Source of the DNA: Fulvia fulva
Taxonomy: Eukaryota; Ascomycota; Dothideomycetes; Mycosphaerellales; Mycosphaerellaceae
Length of the DNA stretch: 64,000 nucleotides
NCBI RefSeq assembly: GCF_020509005.1
Contig: NC_063019.1
Location: forward strand, 558,001-622,000
Direction of reading: 5' to 3'
This document shows, piece after piece, positions 10,166 through 21,500 of the stretch. How positions within the stretch are numbered: position 1 is the stretch's first letter; every line of letters begins with the position of its first letter. Position numbers and translations under genes: made by a program. The notes beneath the pieces were generated by a model. The model saw nothing but the letters and a program-made list of their open reading frames with translations. It ran no database searches and was not told where the DNA came from.

Positions 10166-10972
10166 ATGGAGACCATCGCCGCACCTCTCCGTGGCAAGTG
10201 CGCGTTGGTCACAGGCGGATCGAGAGGCATCGGCGCAGCCATCGCCATCAAGCTCGCAGAGCAGGGCTGTTCGAAGATCGCCATAACCTATAGCTCGAAC
10301 CAGATCAAAGCGGAGGAGGTCCTTGCAGCCATCGCCCAGATCTGTCCTGAAATCAAGACTTGCACGTTTTCAGCAAACCTGGCCGACCCAAACTTCGGCG
10401 AGGTCGTCATCGAAAGAACTCTGTCTGGCCTAAAGACTGATAAGATTGACATCGTCATCTCCAACGCTGCGAGTGTGGACATCGGACAAATGTCCCCAGC
10501 AGCCTCGATGCCAAAGCCAGAATGGGATGCGATGATGACACAGAACGCCTGGAGTCCTCTAGCTTTGGCACGGGCTGCAGTAACCAAAATGCCACCAGGT
10601 GGCCGTATCATCATGCTCTCCTCAGGGAGCTCAAAGGTCGCCTTTGGAGATCCGACCGTAGCATACGCAGCATCAAAGGCTGCCATGGACAGTGTCGCCA
10701 AGAACCTCGCAGCGATTTGGGGCGTTCAGTACGGCGTTACTGTCAATTCTGTGTCAGTTGGAGCTACTGCGACGGACGCGTTCAAGAAGGGACTCGAGCA
10801 ATGGGGCGAGGAGTTTGCGAAGTGGTCCGGGGAGCTGAGCTTGCTCGAGAGGCATGGCGAGGCGAGGGAGGTTGCGGCCATTGTTGCGTTCATTGCGAGT
10901 CCGGAGGCTAGTTGGATCGTGGGTAATCAGATTCCGGCGAATGGTGGTAGTCTTTCAGTGCTGCAGGGCTAG
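10166..10972 (+). CDS. Short-chain dehydrogenase/reductase (classical SDR)
   Basis: A single exon encodes 268 residues, the usual length of a classical SDR. The Rossmann cofactor motif TGGSRGIG is at residues 16-23. The catalytic set is Asn127, Ser152/153 (MLSSGSS), Tyr167 and Lys171 (YAASK). NAAS replaces the usual NNAG after strand 4 (residues 100-103), with a conserved VNSVSVGAT segment after the active site and GNQIPANGG near the end. The sequence resembles 3-oxoacyl-[ACP] reductase/versicolorin-reductase-type enzymes that reduce carbonyl groups with NADPH. The substrate cannot be told. Its neighbours are housekeeping, so there is no sign of a biosynthetic cluster. It is probably cytosolic. 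Confidence 0.85.
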   Translation: METIAAPLRGKCALVTGGSRGIGAAIAIKLAEQGCSKIAITYSSNQIKAEEVLAAIAQICPEIKTCTFSANLADPNFGEVVIERTLSGLKTDKIDIVISNAASVDIGQMSPAASMPKPEWDAMMTQNAWSPLALARAAVTKMPPGGRIIMLSSGSSKVAFGDPTVAYAASKAAMDSVAKNLAAIWGVQYGVTVNSVSVGATATDAFKKGLEQWGEEFAKWSGELSLLERHGEAREVAAIVAFIASPEASWIVGNQIPANGGSLSVLQG

Positions 10973-11230
10973 ACATTGCATCGTCCATATTTTCCAATGT
11001 GACCTTCATGCTCATGTGTCTCAGTGCCATCTCGAAGTGCCATACGGTCCATGGTAAATCCCCGGCAGCCTACTACACGCACGCTGGTAGTCGTGCTTGA
11101 TCGGAGGATGGACGATGGTATCGGAAGTGGCGAAGGGTGGAAGGAAAATCGTGCTGACTCATCCAATCTTGAAGCACATGACCTCCAATCGCTCTTGCTT
11201 CTTTCATCTGCCACCCACGATGCCCGTGCA

Positions 11231-14200
11231 ATGGACAATGCAGACGAAGACGACGACATCAAGCTGGCGAAGGCCTCCATAGGCTTGCTGAACAGCCTTG
11301 AGCAGGATATCCCGAAGCTACTATACAAGTCTGCACTGACCGGAACACGAAGCAAACGCGTGCACACGAGAGTCAAGAGACGCCATCTCGACCATGTCGT
11401 CAACCTTGTACGCTACTCCCATCTCCCCCCCAAGATGCAGCCAGGCTCATGACGGGGCCTAGATTGAGCCCTTCCAAGGCGACCCCCAACTGCTCGATGC
11501 GAAGCTGAAGACAATTCTGCCTCCGATAGTGGATGCCTACCTGGAGTACCTGGTCAGTGGCGAACGGAAACCCGTAGACAAGCATGTCAACCTTCAATTC
11601 GCGGTGTGCAATCTTCTGTACACCTTATGTAAGGTCCGCGGCTATAAGATCATTGTCGCCTTCTTGAACAACGAGCCGCGCTTTCTTGAGCATGTGCTGG
11701 AAGCTCTTGAGCAGTATGACTCCGGCGAAGACACCAGCCTCGCGACATGGCAAGTACCATATGTTCTTTTGCTCTGGCTTGGTCATCTGCTACTGGCACC
11801 ATTCGACCTGAGCTCAATATCTGCAAAGTCTCCGCAGTTGCCAGGATCTGCTCCGGAACAGGACCTTCCTCCACTTGTGCATCGCCTTCTCCACATAGGA
11901 AGGAAGTATCTGCACAGCTCTACCAAGGCTCAGGATGCGGCGTCAGCTATGCTCGTACGCTTAGCAATCCGTCCTGATGTCCTTCCTCTAAGACTGGCCG
12001 ATCGATGGACAGCAGAGCACTTACCAAAGCTCACACAGAGCGCCAGTAACACGCAAAACATGTACGCCACACTGGGATCCCTACGTCTCATGGTCGGTGT
12101 GGCCTCAGCATCTGAGCTGAGTCACCTCGTGCCAGACATATATCGACCGTGCGCAGCGGCATTCGATGAACACGACAGCTCTGCTCTTTCCTCCAACGCA
12201 GTGGCCAAGAAGCTGATCGTGAAGATCTTCCGCAACATTGCCACCCTGGCTTTGAGGTCAGTCGCCACCTCAGGACCACTACTACATTTTTTGCAGACCA
12301 CAGACGTGCTAGAAGACGTCATCGACTACCTACTGCGCTCCTTGAGCGACAAAGATACGCCAGTCCGATTCGCGGCCGCAAAAGCGACCAGTCTGATCGT
12401 GCTGGAGCTTGACCCTGAAATGGCACATGACGTGATCCAGGCTGTCCTGGACTCCTTCAAAGAGGACATGCCCCGAGATGACGGCAGTCTTGACTTCTCG
12501 ACCACAAATGCGCTGAGGTGGCATGGTCTAACCCTGACACTCTCGCACATGCTGTTCAAACGATCGGCGTCGGTGCAGCAATTACCTGACATTCTCATCG
12601 CTTTAATCGCGGCCCTGCAGTACCAGCAACGCACAGCTACTGGAAGCACTCTGGGCACGAATGTGCGTGATGCGGCCAACTTTGGTATCTGGTCGCTGGC
12701 GCGGCGTTACATCACTGCTGAACTTCTTCTTGTACCAATGGAGGCTTTCCACACCAAACAAGAAACCATCATACAGCATCTGGCTGTACAGCTCATACTC
12801 TCAGCTTGCTTCGATCCAGCCGGTAATATACGTAGAGGATCCTCTGCTGCGCTACAGGAACTAGTGGGCCGCCATCCTGACCAGGTTCACCAAGGTATCA
12901 GCCTCGTGCAGATCGTCGACTACCTAGCAGTAAGCTTACGCAGCCGAGCGATGGTCGACATTGCCAACAAGGCCGCCAGGCTGCATTCGGCGTTCTGGCC
13001 AGCAGTGCTCGCTGGCACCTTAGGCTGGCGAGGCTTGGGATCTGCAGATCTTCCCTCGCGTGAGGCAGCAGCAAGCTCCATTGCAGGCCTCATCACATCT
13101 GCACAGGACCAAATAACAATCCTGCAGCTTGTCGGCGGGCACCTCTTGATGTGCTCTCCTCGTGACACCGAGTTGCTACATGGCATGTTTCTCGCAGCAG
13201 CCAATGTAATAGAGCAAGCCTTGGCTGGCGACCAAGACCGCTATCGATCGCTTCTGGCGTTCCTGCCTTCACTAATTCAGCATGTTGACATACTGCAAGA
13301 AGCGATACAGGACTTCTCATCACGTACTCTGCGCTCGGACTTGTCTGCTAGCATGGCACGTTATATCACCGCTCTTTACAAGAGCATGATGCATTCTGAA
13401 AGTCCCGCCGTTGATGGTGAGCGATTGAAGGGCCTCGATTCCATCGTGGACAAGCTCTTGACTCGCCACGAAGAGAGCATCATCGCAACCATACCCGAAC
13501 TTGTAAGAGCCATGCTCGCTCTGAAGCGTGCTCGCAGCCTTCCACTTGGCAACATCGGGGTGCAAACGCTGAGCAAGAGGGTGAGCATTGACGGAGCAAT
13601 GAGTACAATGCACAGTGCCGGTAGAGCGATCGCCTTGGGCGCCTTAGCGCCCTGCTACGAATCGTCTGGCATGAACAACGAGAAGGCTTTAGCTGCAGCC
13701 CAAGTGCTTGCCGATCTGCTACATGCCATGAATGTCGAGTGGCGTGTCATTGGGGTCAAAGCCATTCAGCTCATCGTTGAAACTGCATCAGGTGCCGATG
13801 CGATGGCTGCAGATGTGGCCGATGTCATCTGCAAAGCCGTCACTCACGGTCTGAACGACTACACGATCGACGAGCGCGGCGACGTCGGCTCTCTAGTGCG
13901 CCTACAATGCATCTCTTGCACATCCAAGATCTCCTCATCCAAAGCCTTCAACGACCACCCCCCACTCCTCGCCACCCTCAAAGCCGAAATCTACCGCCTC
14001 TCCCTCGAGAAGCTGGACCGGGTCCGCCTAAGCGCAGCCCACTGCCGCTACCAACACTTCAACCTCCTCACCAACCCCTCCGACGTCGCCAGCGTCTCCT
14101 CCCGCTCCTACTTCGAAGCCGCCATCCTTCCCACCTCGCCCTCACACCCCCACCAAGCAGTTCTCGAAGGCCTGATATCCTGCGCCGGCGTCGGCGCTGA

Positions 14201-14708
14201 GAACGTCCTGCAAGCTTCCCGAGAAGTCCTCGCAGTATACCTCTCCTCCCTCACCAATACAGACCTCGAAGTCCAACTATCACTCTTCACAACAATCATG
14301 AAACGTACCCTCGACGACCCTACGAAACCACACCCAGCCCTCGAACTCCTGGCTTTTCTGCTGGATATGCAAATCCCCCAACGCCTCGCCGACTCCGTGA
14401 CCTTCAAGTGGCGGAACGTCCTCTCCCTCGTGCAGAAATCGCATCACAAGTCTAACGACATTCCCAAGATTCTAGCGGCGGTGCATGTATACGCGGGATT
14501 AGCGGACGTACCAGCGATAAGAGGGGAAGTGTTGAAGAAGTTGATAAGTATGCTGAAGACGAACCCTTATCCGCGAGTGAGGGTAGCGGTGGCGGAGACG
14601 TTGTGGATGGTGACGAGGGATCAGGGGATGATGGGGGTGGATTGGGCGAGACCGGCGAGGGACAATGCTGGGGTTGTTGAGGGATTGGGGAAGTACGTGA
14701 CAGTGTGA
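11231..14708 (+). CDS. Tubulin-folding cofactor D (TBCD / Alp1 / Cin1 homologue)
   Basis: The exons are 11231-11407 and 11463-14708, encoding about 1,140 residues, the normal size for cofactor D. The 55-nt intron 11408-11462 (GTACGC...TAG) joins in phase, MDNADEDDDIKLAKAS through HVVNL to IEPFQGD. Recognisable family segments are the N-terminal YTLCKVRGYKIIVAFL and the YVLLLWLGHLLLAPFDLSSI block, followed by HEAT-like helical repeats along the whole length and a C-terminal PRVRVAVAETLW helix. Cofactor D binds beta-tubulin and, with cofactors C and E, assembles and recycles alpha/beta-tubulin dimers in the cytoplasm. The start codon could lie upstream, because the frame is open to 11024; ATG 11231 begins the conserved acidic N-terminus. 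It converges with the ProRS gene (142 bp between ends). Confidence 0.88.
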
Positions 14709-14850
14709 TCACATTCAATACGCTTCTCGCAACGCCACTGACTATCGCGACTACCATCCATGATCATTCGTCACATCGCCCAGCTACTGTCGCTGTAGTA
14801 TCGTCCCCAACTCCTCGCCACAACACAGCACAGCGTAGCACATTCATCAT

Positions 14851-16893
14851 CTAGTAACTTCGTCCAAACATAACCCACTGCTGCGCCGCCGCATCACACT
14901 TGGGGTTGATACACTTCTGCCCCTCCGCAATCGGCTCTGGCTGATCGTGTGGGATGCACAGACTCTTCGCGCCCATAGAAGGAGCACGCGCATCAACTTC
15001 CTGACCCTCGACATTACCAGCCGAGTCCTTCTTGATCTCATCCTCGCAATCGCCGCCGAGACAGTGTGCGACCAGTAGCACGTTCTTGGCGTTAAGAGTT
15101 GGGACGAAATCCTTCCACTCACGCACAATCTTGCGGTGCGAGGCGTATTCGTCCGAAGCCTTCATGAACAAGTCCTTTTGGATCTGCTCAAGGAGTTTGG
15201 GAACGCCGCTGCTGAGCTCCGCGACTGGGATGGTGCCCTTCTCGCTGGTGTCACGGCGGGATGTGGTTACTACGCCATTTGCTGCGTCCTTTGGACCGTA
15301 CTCGAGACGAAGAGGGGTGCCCTTGAGCTCCCAGTCGGCGAATTTCCAGCCTGGGGAGTAGCCTTCTCGGAGGTCGACTTCAGCGCGGACACCAGCTTCT
15401 TCCAGGACAGTCTTGAGGCCGTGCACCTCATCGTAGAGCTTCTCGCGGTCCGCATCGGTGGTCTTCGCGGTCACACCGACTGGGACGATGGCAACTTGTA
15501 CCTCGGCGACTCTTGGCGGAATGACCAGACCCTTGTCGTCACCGTGAACCAGAACCATGACACCAATGGACCGAGTAGTGAAACCCCAGCTGTTTTGCCA
15601 GACGTGCAGCTTGTCCCGCTTCTCGCCCTCCTTGATCTGCTGGTCCGGGTCCTCAACCTTGATATCGAACATCTTCGCGAAGTGCTGGCCAAGGCAATGT
15701 GACGTTGCTGCCTGGATACCACGACCCACTGCTGGAATGAAGCCTTCGATGGTCTTGGTGTAGTGCGCGCCTGGGAACTGCTCGTTCTTGGTCTTTTGAC
15801 CCTTCACGACCGGGACGGCAAGAAGATGCTCGTAGATGTCGGCGTACCAATCAAGAATCTGCATGACCTCGATACCGGCGTCCTTCTCCGTGAGATGTGC
15901 GGTGTGGCCTTCTTGCCACAGGAACTCTCGAGATCGTAAGAATGGTACAGCGTGCTTGAACTCCCACCGCACCACGTTGTTCCACTGGTTCAGCTTGAGT
16001 GGCAAGTCTCTGTGTGATCGGATCTTCTTTGAGTAGAAGTCGTACATGGCGGTCTCAGATGTTGGGCGAACTGTAACGTAAAAAGGGTCAGTTATGGCCC
16101 AAGATCGCAAATCAACAGCTCGGCAGCTATGATCCAGCTCGAAAGCACCCATACACAGCGTACATACCAGCCAACCGCTTCTCCAGCTTACTCTTCCCAC
16201 CATGCGTAACCCACGCAACCTCAGCCGCAAACCCCTCAATATGGCTCTCCTCCCGCTGCAAATTATCCTCACTTATAAACAGCGGGAAGTACGCATTCTT
16301 CACACCAAGCTTTCGAATACGCTCGTTGAAGTACTCCTGGATGAACTCCCATATCCGGTACGATGGTGGGAGGTACACGTAGCAGCCTGGAATGTCGGTG
16401 AAGGCGAGCATTTCCGCCTTGAGGATGACTTGCTGGTACCATTCTGAGAGGTCTCCGCGCTTGGGCTCGGTGATGCCTATGAGTTCTGGCATTTTGTTAG
16501 TTTTCATTGTGTTGTTGGTTGAGGGAGGGTGTGATATGAGGAGATGTGCCCGATGAAGCAGGCGCGAAGTGAGTCATGCGACTCGTGTTCACGGGTTGCC
16601 TCTCTCGGCGCCGACGATTGACAGCGCGACAGTACTGCAACCCTATGGCATATATATATATTCGCTCCTGCCCACATGCGCCTCATTGACCGGGTATGCG
16701 ACTCACCTGGACCATCCTGCTTCTTCTTGGCCTGTTGTTGCGGCTTCGACTTGTGTGCTACCTTCTGATCTTTGCGCTCCTTGTCTTGCTTCTTAGGCTT
16801 TTGCTTGCCAGTCGACGACTCTGCGGTCGACTTTGGTGGCTCCTGTCCATCAACCTTCAGATCCGACATCTTGGACTCAATGCCTTCGCTCAT
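14851..16893 (-). CDS. Cytosolic prolyl-tRNA synthetase (archaeal/eukaryotic type)
   Basis: The three exons are 16707-16893, 16168-16485 and 14851-16070, encoding 574 residues. Intron 1 (221 nt) has GTGAGT, CTAAC and CCAG; intron 2 (97 nt) has GTATGT and ACAG. Both phases fit and give DGPELIGITEPK and KRLAVRPTSETAM. The first exon is a Lys/Gln-rich extension. The class II core follows: CYVYLPPSYRIWEFIQEYF, the PTSET segment, WEFKHAVPFLRSREFLWQEG (motif 2) and the GVMVLVHGDDKGLVIPP segment leading into the anticodon-binding domain. The protein ends in FGRSY, typical of this ProRS type, after a Cys-containing C-terminal domain. It charges tRNA-Pro in the cytosol. A Tc1/mariner element is inserted about 240 bp upstream of the start. 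Confidence 0.92.
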
Positions 16894-17129
16894 GCTGTCG
16901 TACTCGTATGCGTGTGTTTCGTGGGGCGCGTTGCGGACGTCAGTTGCTATGTGCTGACTGTACTTCGGTATGAGTCCTCTGTGCTGTATGACAAGGCCTT
17001 CTGTTCAGCAGATACAGAGGCGGTCAGTCGCGTGTTTTGTGACTGTTCCTGCCATTCGAAATTGGCAACAGCTTCCCCCACCACGGACCCCTGTGCCGAG
17101 ACGCGCACGGAGCAGGTACGCGAGGGGTA

Positions 17130-17160
17130 CAGTTCTGGGCATAGTTTCTACAACCCCTGT
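17130..17160 (+). repeat. Left terminal inverted repeat of the Tc1/mariner element
   Basis: It is a 31-bp repeat beginning CAGTTCTGGGCATAG, matching the reverse complement of 18341-18371 at 28 of 31 positions. Confidence 0.9.
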
Positions 17161-17209
17161 TCTTCCACCTTTCCTCATTAGGAAGGATGTATCCACTACT
17201 TGGCGTAGC

Positions 17210-18238
17210 TCACCACCTGGTGTGTCCTCCATTGTTGGCTATTACTGCCTCGCAGCGTTCTCGCATACTCTTGCATATACGTTGTATGTCCTCAGGTGTG
17301 AGCTTGGCCCATTCAATCTTGATAGCAGCTATTACCTCATCTCGTGTTGTAGGAAAATGAGCACCTACCCTATGCTTAAGAAGAGCCCATAGATTCTCAA
17401 TAGGGTTGAGATCTGGTGAATTGGCTGGCCATTCCATAAGGTGTAGGCCCTTCTCCTTAAATAGACTCACCGTTGCCTTCGCCTTGTGGATTGAGGCGTT
17501 GTCTTGCATAACAATGTAGTCCTGCGAGCCTGTTGACACTCGCTGCTTCTCAATTGCCGTGTGGATAAGAGGAACAATCTGGCTACGATACACCCCACCG
17601 TCGACAGAGCCCTTCTCGAATATATGGACTTCTATAGGCCCATCTGCAGAGATATAGCCCCATATCATACAGGCTGAGAACTTGCGGAAGCGTGCTGTAA
17701 GACAGTGTTCGTGATAAGCCTCATCTGCCCTGCGTGTCACATAGACCTGTCCGAATATTCCACACCTGAATGAAGCTTCATCTGTCCAAAGGACCTGAGC
17801 CCACTGTTCCACTGTCCATTTAATATGAGCCCTTGCCCATCGAAGCCGTGCCTCCTTGTGTTTCTCAGTCAACAACGGCTTGCGTGTTGCGACATATCGT
17901 GAGAAGCCCTCCTTCTCAAACGCAGCTCTTACTGTCCGGACGTCGCTGAAGATGCCCTCTATCGCGACAATCTGTTCGTATCGTAGGCGGCGGCTGTTGG
18001 CATCAGTGGTGGCTCGATGGACAAGTCGCTAACGCTTGGAGGTGTTGATTACAGGTGGTGGGCCTCTCTTCTTCGGTGTGGAAGGTGGTACTCTTTCAAG
18101 CCGTGAGATTACTGAAGAGACAGAGCCTTTGTTAGTGTGAAGGGCGTCTGCAATCTGCTGCAGCGGCCAGTGGGCGTGTTTGTGAAGAGACCACATCTCG
18201 CCCTTCTCGAATTCGGTAAAGACGCGTCCCTTCGGCAT
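17210..18238 (-). pseudogene. Tc1/mariner DD34E transposase with one premature stop
   Basis: The frame runs from ATG 18238 (MPKGRVFTEFEKG) to the stop at 17210 with a single in-frame TAG at 18029-18031. Upstream of it is a helix-turn-helix DNA-binding region (WPLQQIADALHTNKGSVSS). Downstream is the catalytic domain with VLWTDEASF (first Asp), MQDNASIHKA (second Asp) and SPDLNPIENLW (Glu). There are 34 residues between the second Asp and the Glu, the DD34E spacing of Tc1-like enzymes. CAG-to-TAG would be a CpA-to-TpA change, consistent with light RIP. If the stop is real, a protein of about 220 residues starting at ATG 17875 could still carry the catalytic half. Confidence 0.88.
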
Positions 18239-18340
18239 GGTGGCGATAGATAGCGCGTGTGTGAGTGTGTGGATAATGAGGTTGAAGGTAACAACACCTT
18301 CTGAGATGGACATGGATAGCCGGAAGGGGTTAGCGTAAAT

Positions 18341-18371
18341 ACAGGGGTTGTAAGAACTATGCCCAGGACTG
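18341..18371 (-). repeat. Right terminal inverted repeat of the Tc1/mariner element
   Basis: Read on the minus strand it begins CAGTCCTGGGCATAG. It is followed outward by the TA target duplication. Confidence 0.9.
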
Positions 18372-18589
18372 TAGTATTTCCGACTTCACCTCCTTCGATC
18401 ACAATCTATCATGAGACAACGATGGCCGCAAGGACATCTTATGCTTCGACAATAGTACCATCATGCTGGGTGACAACCATGCTGCCCTAAGATACATGTA
18501 CAAGAACAGCCAAAAGTACAACAAGCCCAATCAACGCCATGCTCTACAATACAAACATGCCTCATTATCATGCCTTCAACTAATGTCCA

Positions 18590-21500
18590 TCAAGGACTAG
18601 GCTCATTCTCTTTCAATCCGACGGCGCCACTCTTCCTCAGTACCCCAAGCTCAACCAACTTATGCCAAGTCGCATCCCTAGCCATTGCGCCTTTCTTATC
18701 AAACGCCAGTCCATCGAGGAACTCCAATGTAGGACAGCCATTCGCCAATATTGCGTGATATACTTTCCTGCGCAACTTGGCATCCTCGTCCATACGTTCG
18801 TAGTGTATACGATCTGCTCCCGGATCGAGAGGTGGAAGAAGATACTTCATTGATTCCCCATCCTCTGCCTTCGTATCTTCGTCGTCCTCCATGCCACCGC
18901 ATGCACTTCTTCGAATCACGCTCGTTATCGGCTGGGTGCAAGCATGGAGTGGGTAGAAAGGCTGTGTCAGATCGTTGCCGCGGATGTCGACCGTCTTCAG
19001 CGTCTTCAATTTCGACAACGTAATCGCGGTCTTGCGTAATCTGTCCAATCGACTGCCGCACACGAGAAGTTGCTCGAGTCTGTTAATGTTGAGCACAGGC
19101 CTGATGTCTTTGAGCGAGTTGAAGTTCAAGTTGAGTGTTGCGAGGTTTGGCAACTTCAAGCCGAAGTCAGGTGGTAGCTCTTGGAGACCTACGGATGCCA
19201 GCTCGAGGTGTTGGACGCTCAGCAGGTTGTGGGGTAAAGAGATCATTGGCAGGCTGTTGCCAGAGAGGTGGACAGTGCGCGCGACGAGATCTTCCTCAAG
19301 CAGAGTGACATCTTGACCAGCAAGCAGAGTCTGCTTTCTCATCGAGATGACATCCAGACGCTTCAGATGTGCAATACCTTGCACGGTCGACAGGCAGTTC
19401 TGATCAAGCAGAAGCGTCCTGATACCCGGCAGGCACGTCACATTCAAGTGGCGCAGCTCACAGTCCTTCAGCGATACGAATCTCATCTTGGGCATTCGCT
19501 CGTGGAACCTCAGAGGCCCCAAGAGCTTGTTGTGATCAAGCTTCAAGGATCTGAGCGCCGGCAAGAAGTCCACATGCTGCACGGCAGTGATCCCGTTATC
19601 GCAAAGATCCAGCTCTTCGAGACGATCGAGCTGACTCTGCGCGAAGTCGATAACCTGCAGTCTGTTTCTCCTTGCCCTGAGCTTGAGCAAACCATCAAGA
19701 TGTAGGATCCCGTCAAGGCTCTGGATATTGTTGTCATCGGCCTTCAACTCGCGCAAGTGGATCAGGCAGCTCAGACCATCCAGGTTCTGCAATTCGTTCC
19801 CGGAGATATCAAGGTACTGCAGGTTCATCAGATGACTCCAGGGTGTCAAGCTGCTCAGCTGATTTGATCGTGCGATAAGGTGCCTCACAGTTGCGGGTGC
19901 GCCGTTGAGATATGCTAGCTTGTTGTTTGACACATCGAGATCCTGTGCTCTTCCGCAAAAGCCGTCCAGTCCGTGCAAGGAAGCAAGACCCCGATCGTGG
20001 AGATCGAGCTGCTTCAGCTCTTCCCAGTATGGCTCATCCGCCTTCACATCCGTGAGGACCTTGACCATGTCCTTCATAGCCAAGGCGTAGCGATCATCCA
20101 CCTCGGCTGCAGCATGCCGCGCCAGCCTTTGAGCAAGAGCCTTCTCTGATGGTCTCTCTTTGTCTTCCTCGTGAATCGTGAAGTCTGGCAGATCGCTAAG
20201 CATGAAGCTAGGATCGTACTTAGCGGGTGATGATGGTGCCTCGATCACATGTCCTTGCTGACGTTTGCTCATCGGCCTCGAAACACTCAGCGAGACACTC
20301 ATCATACGATCTCCCGGCAGAGGCGCCACAAACGATAGTTCGCTCTGCTCGTGGGTTTCGGCGTCATTGAATCGACTTGTGAGCGTCTTTCGGCGGAGCG
20401 ACATCTGCCTAGCAGCTCCGCGGTAAGTCGAGCTTGGCTGATTTGTTGGCATAGTAGGCAATGCGCGTCTAAGCTTCGGTGACTCGAGCTCTTCAACTGC
20501 GAGTCCATCCGAGTATCCGGTCTCGTCGACAAGACTGGCTTCAATTGTCTGGTCTTCCAGGCTTGCCGATACGTGACCATGGAGGCCGTGACCTGTGGAA
20601 GACATGCAGCTCTCATCCTCCTCCACAACCCCTTGCAGAGTCTCGGTAGCCTCGTTGCGATGAGCGATGGCTAATGCAGCTTGTGCCGCGGCATATGCAA
20701 GCGGTTGCTGCTGGGCCTTACCCTGTGCAGCCAGTCGATGCAAGTCGTCATCACCCCATGATGTCGCACGAGTCTCATTGGTCTGTTGCTGACTTGAGGC
20801 GAAGGCAGTATACCGCGATGGATCTGAGCTGGAGTAGGTATGACAAGATACTTTACTGTCTCGTGTGGTGGGCCGATTCAGCACTGTCTCTTGTGAGGTT
20901 GTACGAGACTCGATCTGCGCAGCCATGTAGAGCTCAGCCCCGGATGCTGAAACAGGCCGGCCTTCAAATTGTACGGCACTCGGCCTTCGTTGCGCGCTGG
21001 CTTTCCTAATCTCCTCTTCCTTGTGCTCGTCGACAGGCAGATCCGATATCTCGCGGAACGGATCATCGTCGCTGGTAATGTTACTTGGTGGCTCGAGGAA
21101 ACTGCCGTAAGCTTGTTTTTTGGGGCTTCGAGCCTTGACCCACTGCTGTCTGTCTCTGTCATATGTCATGGCACCAACTTGTTCGCCGATAAGATGAGCT
21201 ACGGCATCTGGTGCCAGGTTACCAAGATTCTCAGACTTACGCGAAAGCACCGTCCGGCCTGTAGATGTAGCATCCGAGTTCTGGCTGGAGTGGGAAGCGA
21301 GCGAGCTTTGTTGTGAGTGTTGTGTTGATGGGCGGCTATGTTCTTCGTCGGCATGGTGATCGCGCATCAGCATGGGACCCCTGATACGGATGTTGGAGTG
21401 CTCGTCTACTACCACATCTGGAACATCATTATCATCAGCATGTGCCGAGATGACAGACTGGGCCAGGAATTCGGTATCATCCCGCTCCTGGAAGCGACGG

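Larger units (their letters stand above)
17128..18373 (-). mobile_element. Tc1/mariner DNA transposon, 1,242 bp plus TA duplications
   Basis: The element body is 17130-18371, flanked by TA at 17128-17129 and 18372-18373. The 31-bp terminal inverted repeats (17130-17160 and 18341-18371) begin CAGT(T/C)CTGGGCATAG and end in ACAACCCCTGT. They differ at three positions, all C/T transitions. It encodes a single transposase on the minus strand that is interrupted by one stop. The structure is complete, and the small number of lesions points to a recent insertion. Confidence 0.92.

Noticed and set aside
10166..10972. SDR as part of a secondary-metabolite cluster
   Set aside because: The neighbours are housekeeping genes; no synthase, P450 or transporter is nearby.
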